DNA of 64,000 nt. It comes from Brachionus manjavacas. Taxonomy: Eukaryota > Rotifera > Eurotatoria > Ploima > Brachionidae. The notes below the pieces were generated by a model. It worked only from the letters and a program-made list of their open reading frames with translations. It made no database searches and was not told the DNA's origin. The stretch covers positions 3,968,001 through 4,032,000 of the forward strand of contig JAHQIY010000006.1 of assembly GCA_019054805.1 (NCBI GenBank). The letters are read 5' to 3'. The position numbers were made by a program, and so were the translations under genes. Below, piece after piece: positions 12,210-23,600 of this stretch. Numbering within the stretch: the first letter of the stretch is position 1; every line of letters begins with the position of its first letter.

Positions 12210-13277
12210 ATGTCAAACGATCTCGATGGAGTAGGTGCAGACTTTAGGGTTTTAAATTTTATTTTAATTCAATTTTTTTCCCAGGATTTAGAATTGGAAA
12301 ATTTGAGAAATGAACTTTTGAAAGGCTGGAATGTAAGAATCTTTCATTTGGATTATTTTCTTATACAATCATCTTAATTTAAGAAAAAATCGCGAAATTC
12401 CAAAAAGAAAGCTGAAGAAAAATCAAGCGAAGACCACGAACTAGAATTGTTAAGGTTACAAGCATTGAAAACAAAACATGATAAAGCAGAAAAATTAAAT
12501 AAAAAAAGTAAAAATAGATTTTTTTGATTTTTTTGGTTAAATATTTGTCAAAAAAAAAAGTTGGACAATTTGAGTATGAAGAAGAGTCGGAAAGTTTGGA
12601 TGGCTCTAAAAAATCCTCCGAAAATGACGCTTCTGAGATGCAATCGAGGCGATTCCAGAACGAGTTCAAAAACAAATACCAAAGATACCGGGACCGATGC
12701 ACCAGAATCATGTCCAATGAAGCATATGAACCGGACATGATAAGCTATAATCTAAAAGAAACTTTGAATAATTTAGACTTGAGGCGACTATTGAAGGAAA
12801 AATTGGAAGAAAGCGAATCAACTAGTGATCCAGGCAACACTGATTTGATTCTTCAACAACTTGATCATGCTTATCGACCAATTACTGAACCAATTAGTCT
12901 TACCAAAAATGATTTTTATGTAAATTCTAATTATCGCTCAAAAATCGCACATCATAGAGACCAATCTAAGAATGGCGAAACCAAATATTGGAAAAATAAC
13001 AGCAACTACTCGAAGGATAAAACAAGTGACGACAACAATTATATAATTCACGACACTGACACTAGTCTCGATGACGAAGAGGATGATTTTCAACCAAATA
13101 AAAAACTTCGATCTATTGTTCAAGTTATAAATACAAGTATTTAAAAAAAATCTTTTTGTTTAATATTTTGAATTTTTTGATTTTTAAGCAAACAAAGATG
13201 AGTCAAATAATTCTACGAATAATTATCACTCGAGTTACCGGAGTCGTAGAAGATACGACAGTAATAGCAGTAGATAA
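12210..13277 (+). CDS. unrecognised Lys/Glu/Ser-rich protein with Arg/Ser tail
   Basis: Five exons: 12210-12248, 12285-12332, 12384-12507, 12561-13136 and 13189-13277. They join in one frame of 291 residues with GT...AG introns of 36-53 bases. The N terminus has an acidic-hydrophobic segment, DLELENLRNELLKGW, then a basic block KKSRNSKKKAEEK and ELELLRLQALKTKHDK, which looks helical. The middle is acidic and serine-rich with a conserved-looking stretch YNLKETLNNLDLRRLLKEKL. The end is Asn/Ser/Arg-rich (SSYRSRRRYDSNSSR). No catalytic motif is visible. Composition suggests a disordered nuclear or RNA-linked protein, but that is inference from composition only. It ends about 590 bases before TSR3 on the same strand. 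Confidence 0.72.
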
Positions 13278-13820
13278 TTTTTGTTAACAGCAAATATCTC
13301 TAAAACCGCTATTTATTAATTGTTATTTTTGAAGAGTTGTAAAAATAAAGTTTTTTTTTTAAAGCGATTAATCCGAATTATTGCTTCACATATATTCATT
13401 GTAAAATCTAAAAGAAAATTTAGTTTTAAATTGTTAGAAAAAAATTCAAATAAAGCTTGTTGCGTTTTTAACACCGCAATTTAATAAAAAATGCTCTGAG
13501 ACTGATGAAAAATAAAAAAAAAGCCAACTTTTCCTAGTAGTTTTTCTCAAAATTAATCCAAGTTAAATTTTATCTTTTTCTGTCATCACCAAATAATTTA
13601 TTTTTGACAATAAAAAAATTGTTAATTTGGAATCGTTTATTAATTTTGAATTTAAATTCTAGATCTAAGTTGAGTTGAAAATATTAAATTTCTTAAAAAA
13701 ATATTAAAAAATCATTGCATCTTTTATTTATTAGAAAATAGAAGGAATTTATTTCAAAAATTTTAGTTTTCTTTTGAGAATATTTTTATCTATTTTTATC
13801 ATAAATTAAAAAAAAACAAA
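13278..13820. other. AT-rich intergenic, TSR3 upstream region
   Basis: About 540 bases of AT-rich sequence between the Lys/Ser-rich gene and the short upstream ORF of TSR3. No further feature was identified. Confidence 0.5.
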
Positions 13821-13862
13821 ATGACTGATCAAAATTTGATTGTTTTAGATAATTTTGTTTAA
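13821..13862 (+). promoter_or_regulatory. short upstream ORF before TSR3
   Basis: An ATG at 13821 opens a 13-residue frame (MTDQNLIVLDNFV) that stops at 13862, four bases before the TSR3 start codon. If the transcript starts upstream of 13821, this frame would be met first by scanning ribosomes and could dampen TSR3 translation. The transcript start is unknown. Confidence 0.35.
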
Positions 13863-13865
13863 AAA

Positions 13866-14920
13866 ATGAGTCGAAACAATCGAAAAGTTAAAACTGAAAT
13901 TAACAAATCTACTGGTAAAGGATCAGGCTATGGCAAGTCAAAACCTAGCGGAAAGTCCAGATCATCTAGGATGAGCAAAGAAGAATGCTTTTTAAATGAA
14001 AGTGACTCGTTTAGTTCTGCCTTACAAAATTCCGAAAATGAATTCGATTCCAACGCGGAAAATGAGTCTAATGAGGAATTAGATGAGTTCGATAAATTTC
14101 CTTTTGATCTAGCCATGTGGGATCTAATTCAATGTGATCCAAAAAAATGCTCTGGTAGAAAACTGGCTCGTCTTGGATTTGTCCGAACATTAAGGTTAAC
14201 TCAACGATTTACTGGGGTAGTACTAACGCCAGTTGCCACCAAATGTATTGGTCCTGATGATAGGGAAATTGTTGAGCAATGTGGTTTGGGGGTGGTGGAT
14301 TGCAGCTGGGCCAAATTAGCTGAAACTCCATTTTCAAGAATGAAGTGCGCACATCCGAGACTTCTTCCATATTTGATTGCCACAAACCCAATCAATTATG
14401 GAAACCCTTGCAAGTTATCTTGCGTAGAAGCTTTTGCAGCTGCTTTTTGGATTGTGGGTATTCAAAATATTGCCTTTTTTTTTATTTTAAAAAAAATTGA
14501 AATTTTAAAGGCTTGAAAGAGTATGGTGAAATTCTGCTCGGAAAATTTAAATGGGGTCACTCTTTTTATGAAGTTAATGAAGAATTGTTGAAAATGTATG
14601 CCAGTTGTAAGGATGGCTCCGAAGTTGTTCAAAAACAAAATGAATTTTTAAAAAATGAAAAAGAGTCTCGATTGAATAAAAACTCAGATGGTATTTTTTA
14701 AAAATTTTGATTAGAATTGATAAAATATTTTTCTGAAGATTTTTTCAACATGACATCGGAAAATTTCAACCCGAATAGAATGGTAGGTGAAATGCCTGAA
14801 TCTGATGACGATGATGATCTTGATGAAGACTCACAAGCATTGAACAATAAAGATGATAATGATAATTTAATAAAACAAGATGACATTGACTCATTAAAAA
14901 TTAAATTAGAAAACATTTAA
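13866..14920 (+). CDS. TSR3: 18S rRNA aminocarboxypropyltransferase TSR3
   Basis: Three exons, 13866-14457, 14511-14690 and 14715-14920, join in one frame of 325 residues. After a basic and acidic leader of about 75 residues come the TSR3 core blocks: WDLIQCDPKKCSGRKLARL, FTGVVLTPVATKCIGPDDR, GLGVVDCSWAKLAETPF, HPRLLPYLIATNPINYGNP and KLSCVEAFAAAFWIVG, then FKWGHSFYEVNEELL. The enzyme transfers the aminocarboxypropyl group from S-adenosylmethionine to the hypermodified pseudouridine of 18S rRNA in the last cytoplasmic steps of 40S maturation. The C-terminal tail is very acidic (Asp run near residue 285), as in other eukaryotic TSR3 proteins. It is convergent with the CABIT gene, the two stops being about 120 bases apart. 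Confidence 0.94.
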
Positions 14921-15038
14921 TAAAAATTAAAAAAATTAATTTGCATTTTATTTCACTTCACTAAATTTATTAATAAAAATATAATGATAAATGTAATTAT
15001 TTAAAGCTATTGATCTAAAAAAAAAATTTAATTAGACA

Positions 15039-16548
15039 CTATTTCTGCTTGACTCCATTCTCCACATCCGTCAGAGCGTCAGTCAACAACTTTTCAGGCA
15101 TTGATGGTAGAACGCTTAGGTCATGTGAAAAACTAAAAAAAAAAGACAAAAAATAGCAAAAACATAATTTAAATGTAAACAAAATATACTTTATCTTGCC
15201 ATTTTCTTCTTGTTCTTGAGTAAAATCATCGTATGGATCACCTTCATCAATATTCGGTCGTAAAAATATATTTTTTAAAGCAACAAATGGAATTTTCGCA
15301 TCTGGATTCAAAGCCTCTTTAGACTTTAAATCGAGAAAAAAATTTTCCCTTAGTTGCGCAGTTTCCTCTTTTTTGTACTTGATTCCAGCGTCGTACACTT
15401 TGATCATTGCGTCTCTCTAAATTAAAAAATGTCTATATCCAATTTAAAATTTTTTTAATATTTTACTTCCTCATCAGTTGCAGCTCTCATTTCAAATTTA
15501 TAAAGCTCACATTGTTTATGACACATACCCAAAGCTGCTTCGCGTGTCTTATTATACAAAGTGTACTCGTTTTCCTCTTCTTTGGACAAAGATGCATTTG
15601 GGTTTAATAAACCATGCTGTAGACACCTGAAAAATTAAAATTGTGACAACATGAGTTGTTGTTGTTAGATTTAAATTTTAAATTTTACGTTGGAATAGCT
15701 AATTTAATTTGAGTTGCCGGTGATAGTTCTATATATCTAAATTTTTTGGTATTTGTATTAAAAATAGCGCCAATAATCGATTTCGCTATGCCAAGAGATA
15801 AAATTTTAAATTGAGTTTTGGGCAGTTTAGCAGCTGGTACCGAGCCTGGTTCGGAACTTGGCACAAAACTTATATCAACTGGCAGTTCGTATCGGGTTAT
15901 GACTTCTGGCAACGAAAAATCACCCTGATGGTCAAAATAAGCGCTGTTATATTCATCCGGTTTGATTTCGACTGAAAATTTTATATTAAATTCACAAGGC
16001 AGTAAATATTTATTTCCTTTTTTGTCCACTAAAATAAAGCAATTTCCTCTGTTAGTATTATCTACTGAATAATTTTGCAATTTAGTTGCTGTTAATTTGG
16101 TGTTTCGTTTTACGACCACTCTTTTCCACTCAATTTTTGAACCATTTTTTTGCCAAAATTGATAAAGTGGAGTTTCTACAAGAAAATTTATTTCACGAGG
16201 TAAATCGAATCGATTCAATTCATTAGCTCCTTGGAAATTCCAGTATTGCTTCTGTATTCGGGGATTAGTAGACTTGATTTTGCATTGTGCTCTGTACCAA
16301 TCAGGAATCAAATATGCATGGTTGTTTTTGGACACTGGACTTTGTGTAGCACCAAGAAGTAAGTATCTGTCATAAACAGACTGAAGAAGCAAATAATCGT
16401 TTTCTTTCAAATCGGACACATTCGAGCGAGAGATTTTGGCTATTTGGGGCATCTCTAATGATTCAATGAGCTGTAACAAAGTCATGGGTTCTTGTGCCCA
16501 TTTTAATTTAGTCAAATTATTGTAAATATCTATTTGCTTTGAATCCAT
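15039..16548 (-). CDS. CABIT-domain protein (GAREM/Themis-type fold), adaptor-like
   Basis: Four minus-strand exons, 15689-16548, 15467-15626, 15190-15416 and 15039-15132, join in one frame of 446 residues. The start MDSKQIDIYNNLTKLKWA is the first ATG of the frame. TLLQLIESLEMPQIAKI, then LKENDYLLLQSVYDRYLLLGA and YLIPDWYRAQCKI, follows the pattern of a CABIT repeat. A second unit contains CFILVDKKGNKYLLPCEF. The C-terminal 150 residues are highly charged and helical (NPNASLSKEEENEY, TDEERDAMIKVYDAG). CABIT proteins in animals act as signalling adaptors around Grb2/ERK or in cell polarity. The domain call rests on pattern, not a search, and the C-terminal half is unassigned. Confidence 0.62.
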
Positions 16549-17060
16549 ATTTCTAAAAAGATTTTATTATTTTTTTTATTACATTATTTATTATACAGAT
16601 AAAAATTTCATAAAAAAAGCCAAAGAACTTATTAAAACAAATGGGCTTTTAATTGTCCCTTTTAATATCTATTAAAAAATCTAGAATGTTCTTAGTTTAT
16701 ACTTATGTATTTGTTAAAATTCTGATATTTCCCATATTAAAATTAATAGAAAATAAATGAAAAAAAAATTAAATTAATGTTTTGAGAAATTGATAGCTAT
16801 TAAGTGAAAAATGAAATTTATCATTTTCATTTTCATTTATATGTATGTGTAGTGTTTTTTTTTCGATTTTCCAAGTCAATACAATATATTTTCCAACAAC
16901 CTAACCATAGAGTAGTTATGCTTGAATAGTTAAACTTTTTTTTTATTGTATTGTATTTTTGTACTAATCAAGACTCATTACAAGCGAAAAAAATAGTTTA
17001 TAATAAAAAGCCCTGAATACTATCAAGATAAAAATTGAAAATAAACAAAACTTGTTATGT
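16549..17060. other. AT-rich intergenic, CABIT gene upstream region
   Basis: Upstream of the minus-strand CABIT gene, so its promoter should lie here. Nothing but AT-rich sequence and a short TCATTT repetition near 16820-16840 was seen. Confidence 0.45.
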
Positions 17061-17168
17061 TTAATTTATTTTTGATGATTTTTTTTTTCCAAATTTGAAT
17101 TCGAGAGCTCCAACACCGATGCATGTTCCTCTCAAATGTCTTCTATTTAAGTCAGCGATCCTATTCAT
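17061..17168 (-). CDS. small ORF, 35 residues, with GKKK amidation-like site
   Basis: A complete ATG-to-TAA frame of 35 residues in a patch less AT-rich than its surroundings. It begins MNRIADLNRRHLRGTC and continues GVGALEFKFGKKKSS. A dibasic RR before and a Gly-Lys-Lys-Lys after the central segment resemble a cleaved and amidated peptide ending in Phe-Lys-Phe. There is no signal peptide in the frame as read, so it would have to be an exon of a larger precursor, and no partner exon was found. It may equally be a small unrelated protein or a remnant. Confidence 0.28.
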   Translation of the reverse strand: MNRIADLNRRHLRGTCIGVGALEFKFGKKKSSKIN

Positions 17169-17563
17169 GGTGGTGTTTTTAATTAATTTGGCTAATTAAA
17201 CTATAATGAGAAGCTTGGTTAAGATTTTAATTGAATTTTGTTGATGCCAAATTATATGCATTTCAAACTTTGTCTTTTTACTTCAACTATTTGGTAAAAA
17301 AGATTTCTTCATTAGATAAATGACAAAATTGCTTTCAATTGATATTTAATTGAGATCATATTTATTTATATATTAATTATAAGCCTCATAGACATAAATA
17401 TGCCAAAATTAAATTAAATTGAAAATTGAAAAAATGTCTTGTTCATTAAAAAGATAATTTGGATTTTGAAAAAATATAAATATTCAAATTGAACTCCACA
17501 TTTAATTTTACATACAAACTAAATTTTAATAAACGATCTAAGAGTATTTTCTAAAAATATATA

Positions 17564-17683
17564 ATGATTTCTTCCATGCCAACCAACAGCATAATAGGAG
17601 AGGGTGATCTGCTTATTTTGAGCGACGCTTCTGGTCTGACAAAATATATGGCAAATTATTTCAAGTCTTTTTTAGACGACTAA
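17564..17683 (+). CDS. small ORF, 39 residues, unknown
   Basis: A complete ATG-to-TAA frame of 39 residues whose composition is protein-like rather than AT-driven. It starts MISSMPTNSIIGEGDLL, continues ILSDASGLTKYMANY and ends KSFLDD. It lies alone between the 35-residue frame at 17061-17168 and GAR1. No family is recognised; it could be a micropeptide or the last exon of an eroded gene. Confidence 0.28.
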   Translation: MISSMPTNSIIGEGDLLILSDASGLTKYMANYFKSFLDD

Positions 17684-18587
17684 AAAATCAAAGGACACTG
17701 AAATTAAAATTCGATTTTATCAAAAAAATATTTTTAAAAGTTTCAGACATCAAAAAAAGGTAAAATGAATACAAATGAAAGATTTTTTGCACTAATTGTA
17801 TTCAACAAATTAATTAGGCATCTTACAAAAATTAAATAAAATTAATTTTTTTAAAATATTCTTTTAAAAAAAGTATCACTAATTTATTTTAAAAAAATTA
17901 AAAAGAAATTGATGATGATTTTGTATATAACATTAGGCAGAAGTGTATTTTGTAGTCCAATTTATGACTTTGCTTGTTCTAATTTTTGATATATTTTGAT
18001 TTGAAATTATGTACCTTCAATATTTTTTGTAAAATTACAGGAATTTAAAGCTTGAGCGTAAAAAGAGTCATTTGATTAGTTTTATGAATACCTAAATGAT
18101 AAAAAATTTATGCATAGTAGCAAAGTAGAAGTTTTTTTTTTAATTTAATTTTCAATTAGTTACAGTTCTTGTGATCTAAATTCAATTAAAAAGTTAAAAT
18201 TAAAAAATTAAATTAAATAATGAAGTATTTGTTACTTTGATCTTAGCGAAGATAAAATAAAAACTAAAAAGAAAATAATTTAGAAATTATCTAGCAAATA
18301 TTGACCTATAATTCCATTTTTTTTCATAAATCTTTCATTTTGTTCACGTAAAAATGAAATGTTTCCAAGACATTTTTTTTTACCTTTCAAAAAAATGTAA
18401 ATTTGCTTTCAGATTCATGTACAAATAGCAAAAACTTAATTTCAAGTCTATCCACAGAAAATTTTATTCATAAATTTCAAAGGAGCACATGGATCAAAAA
18501 TAAAAAATTTAACATTTAAATTATAAGCAAATTTTAATATTTACTTGAATTAAATTTAGAATTTTTCGTAAATATAAAAAATAAAAA
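17684..18587. other. AT-rich intergenic, GAR1 upstream region
   Basis: About 900 AT-rich bases ending at the GAR1 start codon. The GAR1 promoter should be here; no other feature is visible. Confidence 0.45.
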
Positions 18588-19415
18588 ATGGGTTTTCCTA
18601 GAGGTGGCGGTGGTCGAGGCGGAGGATTCCGCGGTGGTAGAGGTGGTGGCGGTGACCGAGGTTTCGGGAGGCGCTTTGAAGACCAAGGTCCACCTGATCA
18701 AGTGGTACCAGGGGGTGAGCTGATGCATCCATGTGAAGACATGATTGTCCTAAAAAGCTCAAATAAAGATAGTGTACCATTTTTTAACGCACCAATTTAT
18801 CTAGAAAACAAACAGCAAATTGGAAAAGTTGATGAAATTTTTGGACCGATCAAAGATTATGTGATTATTTACCAAAATTTAAAATTTTCAAAATGATTAA
18901 TAATTATTATTTTAAGTATTTCTCAGTTAAACTTACTGATAATGTTAAATCTGCATCATTTAAAAAGAATGATAAAGTAATTTTTGTGTATCAGGTTAAA
19001 AGAATTACGACTTTAATTTTTTATAGTTTTTTATTGATCCTGCTAAGTTGATTCCTTTGCAGCGATTTTTACCGCAACCAGGCGGTAAGGTCCAAAAAAG
19101 AGGAGGTGGTGGCTTTGGTGGAGGTCGTGGAGGACCAAGAGGTGGTCGCGGCGGTGGTTTTGGAGGAAGAGGCGGTAGCTTTGGCGGCCGAGGTGGAGGT
19201 AAATAACATTCAAATAATTTTAGGAAAACATAAATACAAAACTATCTATTTTAGGTGGAGGAGGCTTTCGCGGAGGAAGCGGTGGGGGTTTTAGAGGTGG
19301 AAGTGGTGGTGGATTTAGAGGCGGAAGTGGTGGCGGATTTAGAGGTGGAAATGGCGGTGGTGGTGGTTTTAGAGGTGGTCGTGGTGGAAGAGGTGGTTTT
19401 GGTGGCCGTAACTAA
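18588..19415 (+). CDS. GAR1: H/ACA ribonucleoprotein subunit 1 (GAR1)
   Basis: Four exons, 18588-18860, 18917-18976, 19027-19198 and 19255-19415, join in one frame of 221 residues. A Gly/Arg-rich N-terminal box precedes the core, which contains [49 protein letters not shown] and [19 protein letters not shown] long C-terminal RGG region follows, with FRGGSGGG units repeated several times. GAR1 binds dyskerin (Cbf5) in box H/ACA RNPs that pseudouridylate rRNA and snRNA and belong to telomerase in many animals. The two GAR domains flanking the core are standard for the family. The last intron splits the RGG region. The gene is convergent with histone H2B. Confidence 0.96.
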
Positions 19416-19828
19416 TTTTTAGAATTATTTGTAAATAAACAAATTAATTCAATAAGCTCTTTTTTTTTAATTCTCTTAAAAACAAATTTTAACAAAGTTA
19501 AGTCCAAAAAGTTTTTAAAATAATTATAAAACTTGTGATAGATTTATAATTTAGTTTAGATAATTACTTATTTTTACTTTTTTTTGTAAGATAAGCTTAC
19601 ATAATTTCTGTTTAAATATAACTTTTTTATAGAAGCTTTATCTTCATTCGAAATTATCTAATCAATGTAAAATATCAGAATAAAATTCAAAAATTTAATA
19701 AAATTTTTTATTCTTCAAATACAATTAGACAAATTTTATTACATTTATACAAAAATTAAAAAAAAAAGTTAATTTAGGGAAAATGAATCAGTTAATTTAA
19801 TATAAAAAAGACGGAAATTTATTTTTTA
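19416..19828. other. convergent 3' flanks of GAR1 and H2B
   Basis: About 410 AT-rich bases shared by the 3' ends of two convergent genes. No histone-type stem-loop (GGCTCTTTTCAGAGCC-like) is seen after the H2B stop. AATAAA on the minus strand lies within about 20 bases of the H2B stop, which suggests polyadenylated mRNA. Confidence 0.5.
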
Positions 19829-20188
19829 TCATTTTGAGCTTGTATATTTGGTTACAGCTTTGGTACCTTCGCTGACAGCATGTTTTGCCAATTCACCTGG
19901 TAAAATCAAACGAACAGCAGTTTGAATCTCACGACTCGAAATTGTCGATCGACCATTTGAGACAGACAATTTAGCTGCTTCGTTGGCAATTCTCTCAAAT
20001 ATGTCATTTACAAACGAATTCATTATACTCATTGATTTACTAGATATACCAGTATCAGGATGAACTTGTTTGAGTACTTTGAAAATGTAAGAAGAATATG
20101 ACTGTTTCCTTTTCTTCTTTTTTTCCTTCTTTATGTTTTCATTTTTTGACTTGCCCCCTTTAGAGCCTTCGGTCTTTGGTGGTGCCAT
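19829..20188 (-). CDS. histone H2B
   Basis: An intronless frame of 119 residues. A lysine-rich tail ([18 protein letters not shown]) is followed by the H2B histone fold: [54 protein letters not shown] and the C-terminal [20 protein letters not shown]. The length is typical of animal H2B (about 120-125). H2B pairs with H2A in the nucleosome core. It stands alone; no H2A, H3, H4 or H1 gene is adjacent in the window, and no histone 3' stem-loop was seen. Its start is about 510 bases from the divergent ABCA gene. Confidence 0.97.
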   Translation of the reverse strand: MAPPKTEGSKGGKSKNENIKKEKKKKRKQSYSSYIFKVLKQVHPDTGISSKSMSIMNSFVNDIFERIANEAAKLSVSNGRSTISSREIQTAVRLILPGELAKHAVSEGTKAVTKYTSSK

Positions 20189-20696
20189 TTTTTTTCACTC
20201 GAGCTAAGCTTAAGCAGTATGTTTTAAAACTCAGATTGTTTAGTTTTAAATTAGCTTGGTGGTTCAGTATGTGCTTTTATATTTTAAAAAGACACACTTT
20301 TTAAAATTTAAAATTTAAAATTCAAAATTCAAAATTTACCAGACAATTCAAACTTAACTTTTATTCTTTGATTTATTTATCATAATTAGAATTTAAATTA
20401 AAAGCATTAATTTCAAAATTCCGCTAAGACTACATCATTTCCACAATTCCAATATTCAAAGTTTTATTCAGCATAAATATTCCGAACTCTTAGAAAAAAA
20501 TATTTCAGTTTATTACATAAATGAACATTAGTTGAAATAATGTGATCAAAAATTTGATAACCAAGCTATTTTAATTTTATCATGTGACGCATTCATTTTT
20601 GAACCTAACTAAATAATCAATATAAAATGAATTTTAGATTAATTTTTTGTTTAGAATAAATTTTTGGAACAAATATTTCATAGAAAGTTGAATAAA
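20189..20696. promoter_or_regulatory. divergent intergenic region between H2B and ABCA copy 1
   Basis: The start codons of H2B (-) and ABCA copy 1 (+) face away from each other across these 508 bases, so both promoters must lie here. A degenerate heptamer array (AAAATTT/AAAATTC, five units) occupies about 20303-20338. No TATA or CCAAT element could be assigned with confidence. Confidence 0.45.
20303..20338. repeat. AAAATTT/AAAATTC heptamer microsatellite
   Basis: Five consecutive seven-base units alternating between AAAATTT and AAAATTC in the intergenic region between divergent H2B and ABCA copy 1. Confidence 0.7.
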
Positions 20697-23600
20697 ATGA
20701 GTCAAACAGGACTCAAAGAACATGGGTCCGATTTTAAGACTAATTTAAAACAAATTGGTCTTTTAATGTGGAAAAATTTTAAGCTACAAAAAAGAAGTGT
20801 CATTGGTACAATAATTGAAATTCTGGTTCCGACACTATTTGTTCTCATTCTCTTGCCAATTCGAAGAATAGTTAAATCAGATCAATATTTTAATAATACA
20901 GTTTATGATTCATTTTCAATCGATGGGTTGCCAAGTGATCTGTTGCCACAATTCTCAAATGAAAATTCTGACTCAATTTGGAAACGAAATTTGGGAGAAG
21001 GCTTATGGACAATCGGTTATTATCCAAACAATGTTGATTTGATTGAAAAAATAATGAAAAAAGTTGAAAGCGATTTGTTGGTGACCATTAAAGGTCAGAT
21101 AAATAAAAAACATTTTATAAAAATTTTTATTACTCATTATTTTTAATTTTCAGGCTTTGAAACAGAAGAAAATATGGTCAATTATTTGACAAATGAGAAT
21201 AATACCAAAAATTGCCTTGGAGGAATTTCATTTTTAGATCATAGTTTGCAAAACTTCACCTATAAAATACGACTAAGCTACTCGCCTAGATACAACCAAG
21301 GAGGGTAAATACATTATGGTTGAAAATTAAAAAAAAAGAAACTTATTTAATTTTTTAAAGCTTATTTAAAAAAGATTTGGATTGGAAAACCCAGTTTATT
21401 TATTCCCTATTTCCAATTTTGGGACCGAGAGAAAAAAAAGATCTAGAAGGTGGTGATCCAGGTAAAATAATATAAAACAAAAAAAAAGTAAATTTTTCTA
21501 AATCTAAAATAACTAGGTTACTACAGAGAAGGATTTGTTTCCATACAAAAGGCCGTCGATTTTGCTTTGATTTATCAGTTCGACGATTCAGTAGAAAATA
21601 ATGAATTAAGACTCAAAAGATTTCCTTATCCACCATATAATGATGATAAATTCGTGGCTGTAGTACAAGCTTTATTTCCGTTCATTATAATGCTCAGCTT
21701 TATATTTACGGTAATTTTGACAGCCAAGGCAATTGTCTACGAAAAAGAAACTGGAATTAAAGAGGCTATGAAACTAATGGGAATGAAAAGATGGGTATAT
21801 TGGTTAAGTTGGTACATTAAGACTTTTCTTCTTATTCTGCCCGCATTACTGTTCATGATTATTGGCTTTAAAGTAAAAGTTGGCCTTAAATCAGGTGGGG
21901 AAGCGTCCATTATTGATAAAACAGATCCATATTTATTCACAATTTTTTTATTCTTGTATGCATCAAGTTCCATTACTTTCACCTTTTTGTGCTCGACTTT
22001 TTTCAAAAAAGCAAATAGTGCTGCAGCTGGCGCTGGTATTATTTGGTTTTTTTCCTACCTGCCATACATTTTTATTTCGCTACGGTATGAAAAAATGACA
22101 ATTGTAGATAAAGTATTGGCATTGTTTGTGAACAACCTGGCGATGAGCGAAGGAGTATTTTTAATTGGAATGTTCGAAGGAAAAGGAACTGGTATTAATT
22201 TTTCGAACTGGAATGAGGGCATCAGTGTAGATGACACATTTTCGATGACAACAGTTTTATTGGTCATGTTTATTAATAATATAATTCATGTAGTTTTAAC
22301 ATATTACTTTGACAACATTTTGCCTGGTGATCATGGCATTGCCAAACCATGGAATTTTCCGTTTTTAGCAGTGTCTTCATTTTTCAGAAAAAAATTTTCC
22401 ACTTCCGAATCTTATCATAGTTTTTTGGGAGACACTGAGTCAAATAAAAATGTGGGTAAAATAAGAGATGTAAAATATGAAATAAACGGAGATAATCATG
22501 TTCTACCGGTTTATGTCGAAGATGAGTCTTACTATTCGAATAGAAAAATTGGAATCAAAATTGAAAACATTTCTAAAAAATTCAGACAACTTGGCATTGT
22601 TAAGCAAGCTGTAAAAGATTTGTCATTGAACATTTACGAAGGACAAATATCGGTCCTTCTTGGCCACAATGGAGCTGGAAAAAGCACAACTATTTCGATG
22701 ATAACTGGCCTTGCTGAACCAACAAATGGACGAATACTGGTCAATGATATTGATGTAGTTAAGAATACAAAGCAAGCCAGGAAGTGCATTGGTTTTTGTC
22801 CTCAATACAATTTGCTATTTGACGATTTGACTGTTTATGAGCACTTGAAATTTTTTTCAAAATTAAAAGAAAACTTCAATGAACATGAAATAGATAACAT
22901 GCTCGAGTTAATAAATTTAAAGGATAAAAAGCATGCCTTGGCCAAAACACTATCTGGTGGTATGAAACGAAAGCTGTGTGTAGCAATCGCTTTTATTGGA
23001 GACTCGAGTATTGTTATTCTAGACGAACCAAGTAAAAATTGAAATTTATTTGAAAATTTAATTGAGAAAAAAAATTATTTTCAAAAAAGGTTCGGGTATG
23101 GACCCACAGGCAAGACATTCAACTTGGACTTTGCTGCAAAAATTCAAAAAAGAGCGAAAATGCACCATTCTACTCACAACTCATTTTATGGACGAAGCCG
23201 ATTTTCTCGGCGATCGAATAGCCATCATGTCCAAAGGCAGTCTACGCTGTTGTGGTTCTCCTCTTTTCTTGAAGTCAAAATACGGCTCTGGCTACAACTT
23301 GGTCCTGACTAAAAAACGAGACGAACACCCTGTTGATCACGACAAAGAAATAATCAACTTGGTCACAAAATTGATTCCAAATTCTAAATTAAACACAAAT
23401 CTGAAATCCGAAATAAGCTTTGTCTTGCCATCAGAACAAGCAGCCAAATTCAGCTATCTCTTGGATGAAATTGATAATAATAGAGATAGATTGGAAATAG
23501 TGAATGTTGGTATAAGTGTGACAACAATCGAAGATGTATTTTTAAAGTAAATTTTATTATTCATTTTTTCAGATTGTTTTTAATTTTTTAATTTTTTCAT

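Noticed and set aside
12379-13123. Minus-strand hydrophobic frames
   Set aside because: They are antisense to the exons of the Lys/Ser-rich gene; Lys/Glu codons read backwards give Phe/Leu-rich pseudo-helices.
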